DNA of 64,000 nt from a virus: the IMG/VR virus record IMGVR_UViG_3300022562_001652, positions 1 to 64,000 of that record. One strand, given 5' to 3'. Below, piece by piece: positions 46,501-54,444 of this stretch; within the stretch, counting starts at the first letter, position 1; the number at the start of each line of letters is the position of its first letter. The notes below the pieces were generated by a model that searched no databases, was not told the DNA's origin, and saw nothing but the letters and a program-made list of their open reading frames with translations. A program made the translations under genes and the position numbers.

Positions 46501-47710
46501 AGTGACCGATGCGACTGTATCGGACTTCAGGATCGATAATGGAATTCAGCATGTGGACAACGCCAATGGCGTTGTTGTGAATGTGTCCAAAGGCACTGAG
46601 CGTAACCGACGCACTGTAGGGAGCCGTTGTGTCGAGCGCAGTTGCCGTTTGGACAACACTTCCTCCGTGGATGTATTCCTCTACGATCCATCCACAGTTG
46701 TCCACAGCGTTACTAAAAGAGATAGTGATCGCCCCAGGGGTTGGTGCAGACGCGCCGCTGCTCGCCGACACCATCCACGCACGCACGTGATCGTCAGGAC
46801 CGCTGGTTACAGCAACGATCTCAGACGATGTACTGTCCGTATTCCAGGTTAGGCTCATTCCTGAAACAGAACTCAACGAGATCGCGGAAGTAGTATTGTC
46901 GAGAGCGAAGATCCAGACGACGACGCGAGTGTTGGCCGCAGGTCCTACGCTCGCTGTGTTAAAGGAGGACGAGTCGAGACCAAACCCTTGAGTGAGGCGA
47001 CGCGGATACGTGAAAGGCATCGACACGAGACGCAGCGCCGCATACACGTTGGCATGGTCCGCTGTACTCGTCGTAGGGTTGCTGGTGTCACCGGTCCCAG
47101 TGAGTATTCTGAACTCACCGCAGGAATTCACATTGGTGTCGTCTGCTCCTCCGGACGTGGCTTCCGATGTGAGCGCCGTGTAGTTCGTCGTCGCCGTGTA
47201 GCTCGTAGAAGCACTCTCTCGACCAACCCCTCTCACGAATAGGTATTCGCGGCTTGTGAGAGAAGAAAGGCTTTGTGACGGAGCATCGGCTGATGTCGCC
47301 GTTGTCACAACGACATCAGCTACGTAGGCAAACTTTCCGTTGGTATCGAAGACCCACCCTGTCAGTGCCTTCGCAGTAACCGCCTTGTAAAGTGTGATCG
47401 TGAACGTACCGGAAGTAGAAAGGGTAGCCGCAGCGACGGTGAACCAGACAGATGTCGTACACCCGGAACCAGAGGACCCTGAACCAACGGAAGACTCCCC
47501 GGCCTTGTACCAGGCGTTGCCTGCAGAATCGACAACCGCCATGTGGAAGTTGTCTTCGTCTACGAAGGAAACGAGGTTGTCGGTAGTGAGTACAAGAACA
47601 CCGAGCTGACCAGCGTTAAGAGCTCGGGTGAGTGTCCCACTCGTCGTCCAGGTGGCAGACGAAGTCTTGTCGTTCTCCGTATGGAGCTCGCCGACAGAAG
47701 AAAGTGCCAC
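43544..47710 (-). CDS. Giant repeat-containing tail fibre protein, 1388 aa
   Basis: Residues 1 to about 660 contain three or four tandem beta domains of about 150 residues rich in Ser, Thr and Gly, each with a GW or TW core and a long variable stretch. Residues about 670-1340 are about 34 copies of a 20-residue repeat, consensus V-x-Q-A-L-E-Q-D-D-[AS]-Q-A-I-x-x-x-K-x-x-x. The last 45 residues are short strands (TIGGELYATVTIEGELYAVV). It probably forms a long fibre that carries receptor-binding domains. GTG 47710 is the assumed start. Confidence 0.8.
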   Translation of the reverse strand: MALSSVGELHTENDKTSSATWTTSGTLTRALNAGQLGVLVLTTDNLVSFVDEDNFHMAVVDSAGNAWYKAGESSVGSGSSGSGCTTSVWFTVAAATLSTSGTFTITLYKAVTAKALTGWVFDTNGKFAYVADVVVTTATSADAPSQSLSSLTSREYLFVRGVGRESASTSYTATTNYTALTSEATSGGADDTNVNSCGEFRILTGTGDTSNPTTSTADHANVYAALRLVSMPFTYPRRLTQGFGLDSSSFNTASVGPAANTRVVVWIFALDNTTSAISLSSVSGMSLTWNTDSTSSEIVAVTSGPDDHVRAWMVSASSGASAPTPGAITISFSNAVDNCGWIVEEYIHGGSVVQTATALDTTAPYSASVTLSAFGHIHNNAIGVVHMLNSIIDPEVRYSRIGHLNVEDLSNESFPYNSIHSFWRLGSDTSFMGGVNVPAPCIVIAAEITFVSQRKVTEGTGSSGTSFDTASISIASDEVAFLGVWSWDSGGGGTDTTVPSISGWTQVSHVKIGSGVSVGMTVFRRHGSFSGAQTIDFGSTTQGSTRWQVLKFNDSEVDPTDPVVQFKDATTYPSSKTSSITDTFDATPASTSKTLAFFGDWDVTALTTDETEYERVYHTEDANIGTCAVAWFDSPDSALTINSGGTTWLGVCAIELRAPSTTITEVVGQAFEQDDALSIVVLKLLAIGQPSEEDDAFSIVPLKALVIGQVSEQDDAFSIVWNPKIRLLNQALEQDDAFSIAALKNKAVTQALEQDDAQAIVRNPVNIFTGQALEQDDAQAISSVKTKQISQVLEQDDAQAISPLKSVSVAQALEQDDSQAISSAKAETVAQALEQDDSQAIAWNPMARLVNQALEQDDAQAINSVKTRAIVQALEQDDAQAVTSPASNTIAQALEQDDSQAITAVKTRAVSQALEQDDSQAISSVKSASLGQALEQDDAQAINSLETKQINQALEQDDAQAVTAVKTKSVGQTLEQDDAQAMSVSTAKVVDQALEQDDSQAIAWNPMARLVNQALEQDDSQAISSAKAETVAQALEQDDSQAVTVVKTKQVAQALEQDDSQALTVVKERTVAQALEQDDSQAISSAKAKQVNQALEQDEAHATAPSREYLLSQALEQDGSQNITRFSGTFAVAQALEEDVVQPVGPGKVLVVSEALEQDDSQTVTTSLGYTLAQALEQDDAQAISSVKTKQISQVLEQDDAQTFSASHVILVAQASEQEAAFSIDHSKLKSVQQALELDDARLVSSVKVKVLLQAFETESSRAMTIVKTRMVGQALEQDSATSTGHYKVRAIVQALETDDARSIVRIQLRLLGQAVEVDQSSSMAHAKRLGVGSVVEFDDAFSIGVLGGAAAVNTPDLQAAVTIGGELYATVTIEGELYAVVSVISVV
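43680..45720 (-). repeat. About 34 tandem 60-bp repeats
   Basis: The QALEQDD repeat is also a DNA repeat of about 57-66 bp. Copies in the middle are nearly identical, while those at both ends diverge (AFSI, ETD, ELDD variants). One 72-bp segment at 44667-44738 recurs exactly at 45150-45221 and includes the atypical SQAIAWNPMARLVNQ copy. This is the pattern of repeated unequal exchange or gene conversion. Confidence 0.9.
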
Positions 47711-47754
47711 GCATCACCCTCACGACCCCACCTCTTAAAGATGGGGCCAGCCTC

Positions 47755-48231
47755 TTACACCGGAGAAGCTCTGAAGAACCCGGTGCTGGCGATCTGCGCC
47801 GTGATGTCCGAGCCGTCGGGAGTAACCACGAAGTCGTGCAGCGTCATAGGAATCATGTCCGTGGTCGTCTGGGAACCGACAGGGTCGTAACAGATCACGA
47901 TGTCGTTCCACCCATCTCCGGCAGCCACGGCCGTCCACGTTTGATCAGGGATGTCCAGATCCACCCGATCGTTCGTGTCGTCAGGCGCGTAGGCCACGAG
48001 AACGGTGTCGTCCAGAACCTTCACGGCATAGTTCGTGTTCGTGACTTCGTTGGTGGTACCGGACACGACGTCGGAGAACGTATCCTTGTCCCGCAGAACG
48101 GCGTCCGTCTCGATGCCGGAAGTAGCGAGAACAGAGACTGTGAGCTCGGAAGCCGCCGGGTCGTTGGTCTTGACCCTGTTGTAAAACTCGGCCGCGCGGC
48201 CGAGTGCGATGTTGAAGACCAGGTCCGCCAT
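47755..48231 (-). CDS. Hypothetical virion protein, 158 aa
   Basis: The pattern RAAEFYNRVKTNDPAASELT, DTFSDVV, TNTNYAVKVLDD, PDDTNDRVDLDIPDQTW and a C-terminal DGSDITAQIASTGFFRA matches a family of uncharacterised proteins next to tail-fibre genes in many phages. Likely a small beta-rich tail or decoration protein. ATG 48231 has AAAGGGAAAC upstream. Confidence 0.72.
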   Translation of the reverse strand: MADLVFNIALGRAAEFYNRVKTNDPAASELTVSVLATSGIETDAVLRDKDTFSDVVSGTTNEVTNTNYAVKVLDDTVLVAYAPDDTNDRVDLDIPDQTWTAVAAGDGWNDIVICYDPVGSQTTTDMIPMTLHDFVVTPDGSDITAQIASTGFFRASPV

Positions 48232-48245
48232 GTTCGTTTCCCTTT

Positions 48246-48761
48246 CTACTCCAGCAGCTCGTCAGGAGCCGACTCGAGCTCGCACTCGTAGTAGTTGTCG
48301 CACAGATACCCCGCCGGATACTGAGGATCCGGTGACGGCTTGTTCCCGTGGGTCGACGCGACGTGTGCACGAGCAGCGCGGCCCTGGGGATCGTCGGGAA
48401 GCTTGGCGTCGCAGTGGCAGCACCACCGTCCGGGCTCGTAGAGGATCTTGTACACGACCTCCCCGTTGCTGCCATGAATGGTCAGCTTCTTGCGACCCAC
48501 GCTCATCCACCCTTGCGCGAGGCCAGCCTGCACGGTTTCCGTGGGAAAACCCTGCTTGGGGATGATCCGATGGACCTCGACGCCGATCGGAACCGGAGAA
48601 GGGATCTTGAGGTCAGCCTTCCGCGCCAAGGCCTCCGCCTCCTCTTTATCCATGCCCGCGCTGAGAAGAGCCTCGGCGATCTCCTTGATCCGAGCCTCTT
48701 TCACCGCCTTGTAGGTCACGATCTCGTCGGGGTCATACAGTCTCTTCAGCTCGATTCCCAT
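48246..48761 (-). CDS. Hypothetical protein with zinc site, 171 aa
   Basis: ATG 48761 follows AAAGGAGACGACG. The N-terminal half is helical (TYKAVKEARIKEIAEALLSA), the C-terminal half carries WCCHCDAKL and a later HVASTHGN, a C-x-C...H-x4-H arrangement suited to zinc, and ends with several Cys and acidic residues. No family recognised. Confidence 0.7.
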   Translation of the reverse strand: MGIELKRLYDPDEIVTYKAVKEARIKEIAEALLSAGMDKEEAEALARKADLKIPSPVPIGVEVHRIIPKQGFPTETVQAGLAQGWMSVGRKKLTIHGSNGEVVYKILYEPGRWCCHCDAKLPDDPQGRAARAHVASTHGNKPSPDPQYPAGYLCDNYYECELESAPDELLE

Positions 48762-48786
48762 CGTCGTCTCCTTTCTTCGAATCTTC

Positions 48787-49254
48787 TCACGTCTGCTGTT
48801 CCCACGGAAGTCCGTGAGGAGCGACCATGGCAATCAGATCAGGCCGTCTGCGAATGTTCCTCACCTTCACGAAGGCGTTGCGCTTCGCCGCCGTCTTCAG
48901 ATCCTTCGTGTCCCTACCGCCTCCGCCGGCTTCGATCATGCGAAAACCGTCCAGGGCTACTCCAACATGGACAATTTCTCGGATTGATCTTCCGTAGAAG
49001 CAGAGAGTTGCGAGGTCTGCGACCGGCACGACCGCCCCATTCTCAGGTTTCACGAAGTGATCGAAGAGTCCCTGCGCTGTTTGGTCACCTTGTGGATCGA
49101 GACCAAGCCACTGGTAAAGGTCCTGCGTAATCCCAGAACAGTCAAACCCCAAGATGGGGTCGTCCCCTCCCCAGTAGTAAGGGATATTCAAGAACGTCAA
49201 GGCGTACGCTTCGAACCTCTCCCGCTCTCTTTCTGCCGTGTAAGTACGATTCAT
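48787..49254 (-). CDS. NlpC/P60 cell-wall hydrolase, 155 aa
   Basis: The motif YYWGGDDPILGFDCSGI places the catalytic Cys at C39, and REIVHVGVALDGFRMIEAGG gives H96. This is the NlpC/P60 cysteine peptidase fold that cleaves peptidoglycan stem peptides. There is no signal peptide, so export would need a holin or the enzyme is on the virion. The neighbouring coiled-coil membrane protein suggests a lysis pair. Confidence 0.87.
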   Translation of the reverse strand: MNRTYTAERERERFEAYALTFLNIPYYWGGDDPILGFDCSGITQDLYQWLGLDPQGDQTAQGLFDHFVKPENGAVVPVADLATLCFYGRSIREIVHVGVALDGFRMIEAGGGGRDTKDLKTAAKRNAFVKVRNIRRRPDLIAMVAPHGLPWEQQT

Positions 49255-49266
49255 CGTTGTTCTCTC

Positions 49267-49746
49267 CTACGGAGCTCCTGGATCTTTTCGAAGGGGCTCG
49301 AGCAGACGCCTGTTAATTTCCGAAAGCCTACGATTCACCTGGATATCGATCTCGATCACGCCGATCCGCTGCATCAGTACCTGGAACTCGTCGCGAGTCG
49401 GGTACCGAGAAACGTATAAGACGATCGTCACGACGGCCCCGATGATCGTCACGATCAAGGGAACAATACGCCAAGCGAACGAGACAGCAGTCATCGGTCT
49501 AAGATCCGAAAGTTTTCTTTCGATCTCCGATCGCATCTCATGGACTTCTTTGCGTAGATCTGCTGTCTTCTCAACGAGAGCTGAGAACTGAGGCTTGAGA
49601 CCTGCGTCTTCGTTCTCCAGCTTCCTAATTCGTTCATCAAAAACAGCATGCGCCGCCTTGTTCTCTGTATGATGGCGCTCGACCGTCGCGTACGCCGCCA
49701 TAAGAGGTACTCCTTGGACAGGAGTAACGTTGCCTTCATCGCTCAT
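49267..49746 (-). CDS. Coiled-coil membrane protein, holin or spanin candidate, 159 aa
   Basis: Residues 25-85 form a coiled coil (IRKLENEDAGLKPQFSALVE, LRKEVHEMRSEIERKLSDLR), then one hydrophobic span (AWRIVPLIVTIIGAVVTIVL) and a C-terminal amphipathic helix. One span with a long cytoplasmic coil is found in some holin-type phage proteins. It lies directly upstream of the NlpC/P60 gene. The role is inferred from position. Confidence 0.65.
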   Translation of the reverse strand: MSDEGNVTPVQGVPLMAAYATVERHHTENKAAHAVFDERIRKLENEDAGLKPQFSALVEKTADLRKEVHEMRSEIERKLSDLRPMTAVSFAWRIVPLIVTIIGAVVTIVLYVSRYPTRDEFQVLMQRIGVIEIDIQVNRRLSEINRRLLEPLRKDPGAP

Positions 49747-50060
49747 CCTGCTACCAAAGCCTCGACTTCGTAGTCCGTGGTGGAGGCGGCAGCTACCAAC
49801 GAAAGGCGTTCGATCGGACCGAAGAACTCTCTCGAGCCGCTCGCAGCCACGACGACGAAGTCGTCACCCCCTCCTTCAGCGGCCACGCTCTTCGCCCGAG
49901 GAAGGTAGACGTTGAGCGCATTCGTGGATCCTAGGTTCCTCACCACAACCTTGCGGGCGAAAGCGGATCTTCCCGTCAAAGGACTTACCATCCGAATATG
50001 GGTCACAGCCGACGACGCCGTTCCCTTGAAGATCGTCTCGTTTCCGTAGAACCCGTACAT
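49743..50060 (-). CDS. Hypothetical virion protein, 105 aa
   Basis: Beta-rich and Ala/Val-rich (RKVVVRNLGSTNALNVYLPR, DDFVVVAASGSREFFGPIER), reminiscent of small phage proteins with a jelly-roll-like fold that decorate tails or capsids. Overlaps the next gene by ATGA. Function unknown. Confidence 0.68.
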   Translation of the reverse strand: MYGFYGNETIFKGTASSAVTHIRMVSPLTGRSAFARKVVVRNLGSTNALNVYLPRAKSVAAEGGGDDFVVVAASGSREFFGPIERLSLVAAASTTDYEVEALVAG

Positions 50061-50075
50061 CAGAAACCTCCTCGA

Positions 50076-53000
50076 CTAGTTGTTGTCTACCCGAAGACTC
50101 GTAGACCAGTTAGTAGCTGCGGGTACCGACGGATACGTAACTCCGTATGAGCCATCGTTCGTGAACTCCGTGTACATGACAGGATCCGTGGCAGCCCCTG
50201 GTACAGAAGCCACGATGCGATCGAAGATCAAGCTCCTCACGGTGATCTCGGAACTGAAGAACCACCCTTTGGTGGAGGCGAATTCCCCGCCTGTAACTGT
50301 GATCACCTCATCAGACACACTGACAACCTCAACGGTAGCACTCCCCGAGGCTGCGACGCGTAGTACGAACCAATCCACGTTGAGGGTCCCTGCGGGAGAG
50401 TCGATGAACCAGTCGTTACCATGCACGTGAAGGTTGTCGTTTACAGACGCAGTGCCCTCTGCCCAGATGTTCCAGCCATAGGCAGCAACGGACGTGGATG
50501 TCACGCTAGACGCAGTTCGATGCGTGTTGTTCGCGATCTTCAGCGAACCAATCTGGAGACCGGTCGTCGAAGACCCAACCTGAAGAAAAGAGCAGCGCGA
50601 ATTTGAGTCACCGAAACGGTTTCCTGTGATCGCACACCGCTCCAACACGGATCCGGCATCTACCGTCCCACGGAGCTTCACTCCTGCGTCGATGCACGTG
50701 ACTTGTTGGAAGTTAGCTCCTGACGAACTTGCACCGAGGAGCTCTCCTACGTTGTTCGCGATCGTCCACCTGTGAACATGTGCGTCGAGCTGGATCAGAC
50801 GATTCGGTCCTCCGTCATCCGGATCTGCCGTAGAGCCTGTGTAGACGACATTGTCGTTGGCTCGTCGAAAGGCGTTACCTTCGATCAAGGCGTCTATCTC
50901 GTAGGCCACCATGCGCAATCCGAGCCAGGTTGCCGCGCTCCCGTCGTTCGAGTAGCCCGAGTGAACGTTCCCTCTCCAGGTAGCTCTCGAAACGCCGTCC
51001 GTAGTGCTCATGGAGATGATAGGAGCTTGGAGACCTGGATAAATCGACAGAGACGCGAAGAACACGTTGCCTTCGACGATGAGGCCACCAAGCGTGAAAA
51101 CCACGCTATGTGCGACAATCGCGAACGTACCGTTCAAGAAAGTGCACCCTCGAACGACGAGTCCAGATACGTCGTAACCAGATGTCTGGAGGGCACCAAC
51201 CGTGAACCCTACCGAACTGAAGGCGCAGCTGTCCACGATGGTGTTGATCGCCGCTACGTCAAAATGGACTCCTCTGCAGCTCGACTGGTTCGATGCTGAA
51301 GCACCGACGAAGTGAGATGAAGAGATCACCAGGTTACCCGCAGTGTTACTCGCACCAGTCACCCGCACCCCGGAGAGGACGTGGTCGAATACGCAGCTAG
51401 AAACAACGACGGAACCGGCGTCGTACATCCTGACGCCTGTGTAGTTTGCCCTCCCTGCGTCGGTCAGACTCCCTCGAAAACGGCACCCTGTGACGGTCGT
51501 ACCTCGTCCGAAGTTACCATTCCTCAGGTAGATCATAGCCGTGTCGGCCGAAAGGTCCGACCCGTGCTCATACCCGAACACGAAGTAGCAACTGACGAAG
51601 CGGCCCCCGCTCCGAACCTCGAAGTCGTAATCGATCGTCACCGTCCGCTGCAGACTCCTGTTGTAGAAAGTGCAGCTATCGAACACCACCTCGCAGTTGA
51701 AGAGGGTGCCGGACGCGACGTGCACAGCACTCGTCGCCGTGTCATCGGCCGTATCGAGTGATCCCTCGAAGTAGCAGTTGAAGAAGCGAAGGTGTTCGAC
51801 GCTCGTAGCACCGGAAGTAAGGACGCTGGCTCCATCGTTGCTGACATTGCCAAACGAACTGTCGTGTGCCTCGAAGCGACCCCGTACCAGAAAGGCAGTC
51901 CCGTCGGCATCGACAGACAGATTTCGAAGAACCAGAAGGCCCCCGCTAGTGGGGGTTAGTATCTTGCGTCCTCCGAGCTGGATCATGCTGTAGGACGTCG
52001 GACCAAGAAGGCCTCGACGCCATCCCTCCAGCACGACGTCTTCCGTGCCATTCCCCTGATCGAAGGTCACATCGGCCGCGAAGTTGTCCAGCACCACACC
52101 AGGTTTGATAACGATGGTTCCGCCACCACGCGCAACCACGTCGTTATACGCCGCCTTGAGGAGAAGATCGTCGCTAGCGAAGTCAGACTGATCGAACGTC
52201 CCAAAGGAAACCACGCCGTCTCCGACGGTCACCAGATCCTTCGAAGCACGATCCACAGAATCGAGGCCCCTACGAACCTCGCTGTAGGCTCCGTAGTTAG
52301 TGGACTGTTGAGGAGGATCCACCCCACCAGGCAAGTCGTGCGCCAGCACAGACCAGACGATGGATCCATCGTTGGCGTCGGGCTGGACGGCGTTCTTGTT
52401 GTAGACGTCGACGGTGGTGCTGTTGATGTACCCCGTGATTCTGAAGACGCCGTTGTTCCCAGAGGACGCCGCGCCGGAAAGAGAGAGGCTCTGACCGACG
52501 AGTGCAGCGTTCATGCCAGAAAGTCCGGATATGCGGATGTGGCTCGTCGCCGCTCCGGTAGTGGTGCTAGCGGCAGAACCTGACAGACCACCTTGGTCTG
52601 TGAACTTGGCTCGCGCGAGCTCATAGAGCGTGCCTTGGGAGACGTCGTGGAGTGTTCTAGCAGATCCGCTCGAGGAAGAGCTGCTCGGACGAGCTGTCGG
52701 CGGTTTGACCGTTCCGATCCGGTTCTCAGTCGCTGAGCCGTCGTATGTCACGACGCCAGCAGAATTGGAAGCGATGCCCAGGAACAGCAAAGCCGTCGTC
52801 ACGCCGTTCACGGCATCGGAGGCCACCACCGTCCCTAAGGTTCCTGCCTTCACGTAGATCCCGATCGCCCCTTGGAACCTCGTGTAGGGAGTGATCGTGA
52901 ATTCCGTGAAGGGGGAAGTGGCAGGAATAGCTCTTCGCTTGGCTGCCTTGGTCGTGTCGTCGAGGTAGTAGAGGTAGACCTGGTAAGAGGCCCCACCAGC

Positions 53001-53315
53001 AGGAATCGCTACGGTGATGGCCGTCCCCTCAGGCTTGATCAGAGTCCGGCCGTCGGAATCAAGACCGACGAGCAACGTGGAATCCACACGAAGCAAACCA
53101 TCGGTTCCAGAGGTCGGGTTGACTGTGATCGACCCGCCTGCCAAGAGCATCCCCACAGGAGCAGCGGAAGAAGCCAAAGGCGTGGCCAAGACAGCCTTCG
53201 AGGAGGCGTCTGCGTAGGCTCGGGCCTGTTGCGACAGGTGGTCGGCGTCTACATGATCGAGACGTTCGTTCGCAACAAAGCGGACTCGCTCAGGGTTTTC
53301 GACTTCTCCCGCCAT
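50076..53315 (-). CDS. Beta-helix tail spike or fibre, 1079 aa
   Basis: Residues 1-230 are an attachment part with Ala-rich helix (DHLSQQARAYADASSKAV) and beta domains, followed by a Pro/Ser linker (KPPTARPSSSSSSGSARTL). Residues about 360-960 show recurrent short strands separated by Gly/Asn turns (VVVSSCVFDHVLSGVRVTG, LVIEGNVFFASLSIYPG), the hallmark of a right-handed parallel beta-helix such as pectate-lyase-type spikes. Such spikes bind or cut surface polysaccharide; catalytic residues cannot be assigned. Confidence 0.8.
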   Translation of the reverse strand: MAGEVENPERVRFVANERLDHVDADHLSQQARAYADASSKAVLATPLASSAAPVGMLLAGGSITVNPTSGTDGLLRVDSTLLVGLDSDGRTLIKPEGTAITVAIPAGGASYQVYLYYLDDTTKAAKRRAIPATSPFTEFTITPYTRFQGAIGIYVKAGTLGTVVASDAVNGVTTALLFLGIASNSAGVVTYDGSATENRIGTVKPPTARPSSSSSSGSARTLHDVSQGTLYELARAKFTDQGGLSGSAASTTTGAATSHIRISGLSGMNAALVGQSLSLSGAASSGNNGVFRITGYINSTTVDVYNKNAVQPDANDGSIVWSVLAHDLPGGVDPPQQSTNYGAYSEVRRGLDSVDRASKDLVTVGDGVVSFGTFDQSDFASDDLLLKAAYNDVVARGGGTIVIKPGVVLDNFAADVTFDQGNGTEDVVLEGWRRGLLGPTSYSMIQLGGRKILTPTSGGLLVLRNLSVDADGTAFLVRGRFEAHDSSFGNVSNDGASVLTSGATSVEHLRFFNCYFEGSLDTADDTATSAVHVASGTLFNCEVVFDSCTFYNRSLQRTVTIDYDFEVRSGGRFVSCYFVFGYEHGSDLSADTAMIYLRNGNFGRGTTVTGCRFRGSLTDAGRANYTGVRMYDAGSVVVSSCVFDHVLSGVRVTGASNTAGNLVISSSHFVGASASNQSSCRGVHFDVAAINTIVDSCAFSSVGFTVGALQTSGYDVSGLVVRGCTFLNGTFAIVAHSVVFTLGGLIVEGNVFFASLSIYPGLQAPIISMSTTDGVSRATWRGNVHSGYSNDGSAATWLGLRMVAYEIDALIEGNAFRRANDNVVYTGSTADPDDGGPNRLIQLDAHVHRWTIANNVGELLGASSSGANFQQVTCIDAGVKLRGTVDAGSVLERCAITGNRFGDSNSRCSFLQVGSSTTGLQIGSLKIANNTHRTASSVTSTSVAAYGWNIWAEGTASVNDNLHVHGNDWFIDSPAGTLNVDWFVLRVAASGSATVEVVSVSDEVITVTGGEFASTKGWFFSSEITVRSLIFDRIVASVPGAATDPVMYTEFTNDGSYGVTYPSVPAATNWSTSLRVDNN

Positions 53316-53376
53316 GTGGGGCCTCTCCTTTTCTGTAATTCTACCATCTTCTGGAGATGTCCCACTCTTCGCCTTC

Positions 53377-54444
53377 TCACACCACTTCGAAGCGAACCAC
53401 GACCCCGGCCGCTTTCAGCACCTCCAGAATGTACTGCTTCGCGATATCCAGGAGACCTTGCCCTTGAAGATAGACACGGTCGTCATGGACAGGCGTCGTG
53501 GCCGTGTCCGACTGCTCATCGGCATCCGCAGGAGACGCTACGACGGCGTAGAACCCTGCAGGAGGCGTCGCTCCGTTCGCTCCAAGCGTAAAAGTGTCCG
53601 ACGTGTGAGAGAGAATCGGATAGAAGATCGCTCCGTCAGCAAGACGCAAGAAATAGCTGGCATACTGATCAGGAGTGAGGGACAGACCAGAATCCGTAAA
53701 GGTGTCAGGACCTACTGAAGTCGCCTCCCCGGTGACGTACCAGATAGGGGATATGTAGTCCCCTCGATAGCTGGAGGTGCTGTCTCCGGGAACCGTGACG
53801 AAGAACAGAGCCCCTGCCGTAGGCGTGTTCGAGTACGCGGACCCAACGGTGATCTCCGTTTCGTCGGATACGGCGTCGTATGTCGCGGTAGAAATCGTCT
53901 GCTCTTCCCAAGCCCCGTCGATGAGAACAGAACACCCCAAGCCAACGAGGTCGTCGGCCGCCGCGAGCGCGTTGCCCTTGGTCTGGAACACGGTGGTGGT
54001 CGCTCCATCAAGCACGACCCCCGACCAACCATGGAGGTAGGAGGCCGTCTCGTTCGTCGTTCCCAAGAGATCGAACGGAACCTCGATGATCGTCTCGTTG
54101 GGATTCACCTCGTAGACGCGCCACGGCCTTTTTCCATCTGTTACCAGGCTCCCCTGAGAACCGAACACTGCCTCGAGAAGAAAATAGAGCGTGGAAAGCA
54201 GCGTCTTGGGCCCAGGACACGCGATCGCCTGGATGATGCGTCTGTAGAGATCATCGTCGAAGGGTGAGAGATCCGGCCTGCGAATCCGGTAGTTCTGCCC
54301 AAGGGCTGTCAAAAACTTCCCGAGAGACGTGTCTACGAAGAGCATGTCTCTCAGAGAATCGACCGCGCTCTGCTCCTGCTCCGGAATCTCGGTCGAAGGC
54401 GGAACGATCGTGGGGGAGTCAAAGTAGCTACCTGAGGTAGGCAT
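53377..54444 (-). CDS. Baseplate/tail-fibre attachment protein (gpI-like candidate), 355 aa
   Basis: Residues 1-120 are helical (DSLRDMLFVDTSLGKFLTAL, CPGPKTLLSTLYFLLEAVFG), then beta domains. A module of about 60 residues (YASYFLRLADGAIFYPILSH followed by TSDTFTLGANGATPP) also occurs in the gpJ-like protein. Its position after the gpJ-like gene fits the tail protein I that links baseplate to fibres. No gpI signature is decisive. Confidence 0.68.
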   Translation of the reverse strand: MPTSGSYFDSPTIVPPSTEIPEQEQSAVDSLRDMLFVDTSLGKFLTALGQNYRIRRPDLSPFDDDLYRRIIQAIACPGPKTLLSTLYFLLEAVFGSQGSLVTDGKRPWRVYEVNPNETIIEVPFDLLGTTNETASYLHGWSGVVLDGATTTVFQTKGNALAAADDLVGLGCSVLIDGAWEEQTISTATYDAVSDETEITVGSAYSNTPTAGALFFVTVPGDSTSSYRGDYISPIWYVTGEATSVGPDTFTDSGLSLTPDQYASYFLRLADGAIFYPILSHTSDTFTLGANGATPPAGFYAVVASPADADEQSDTATTPVHDDRVYLQGQGLLDIAKQYILEVLKAAGVVVRFEVV

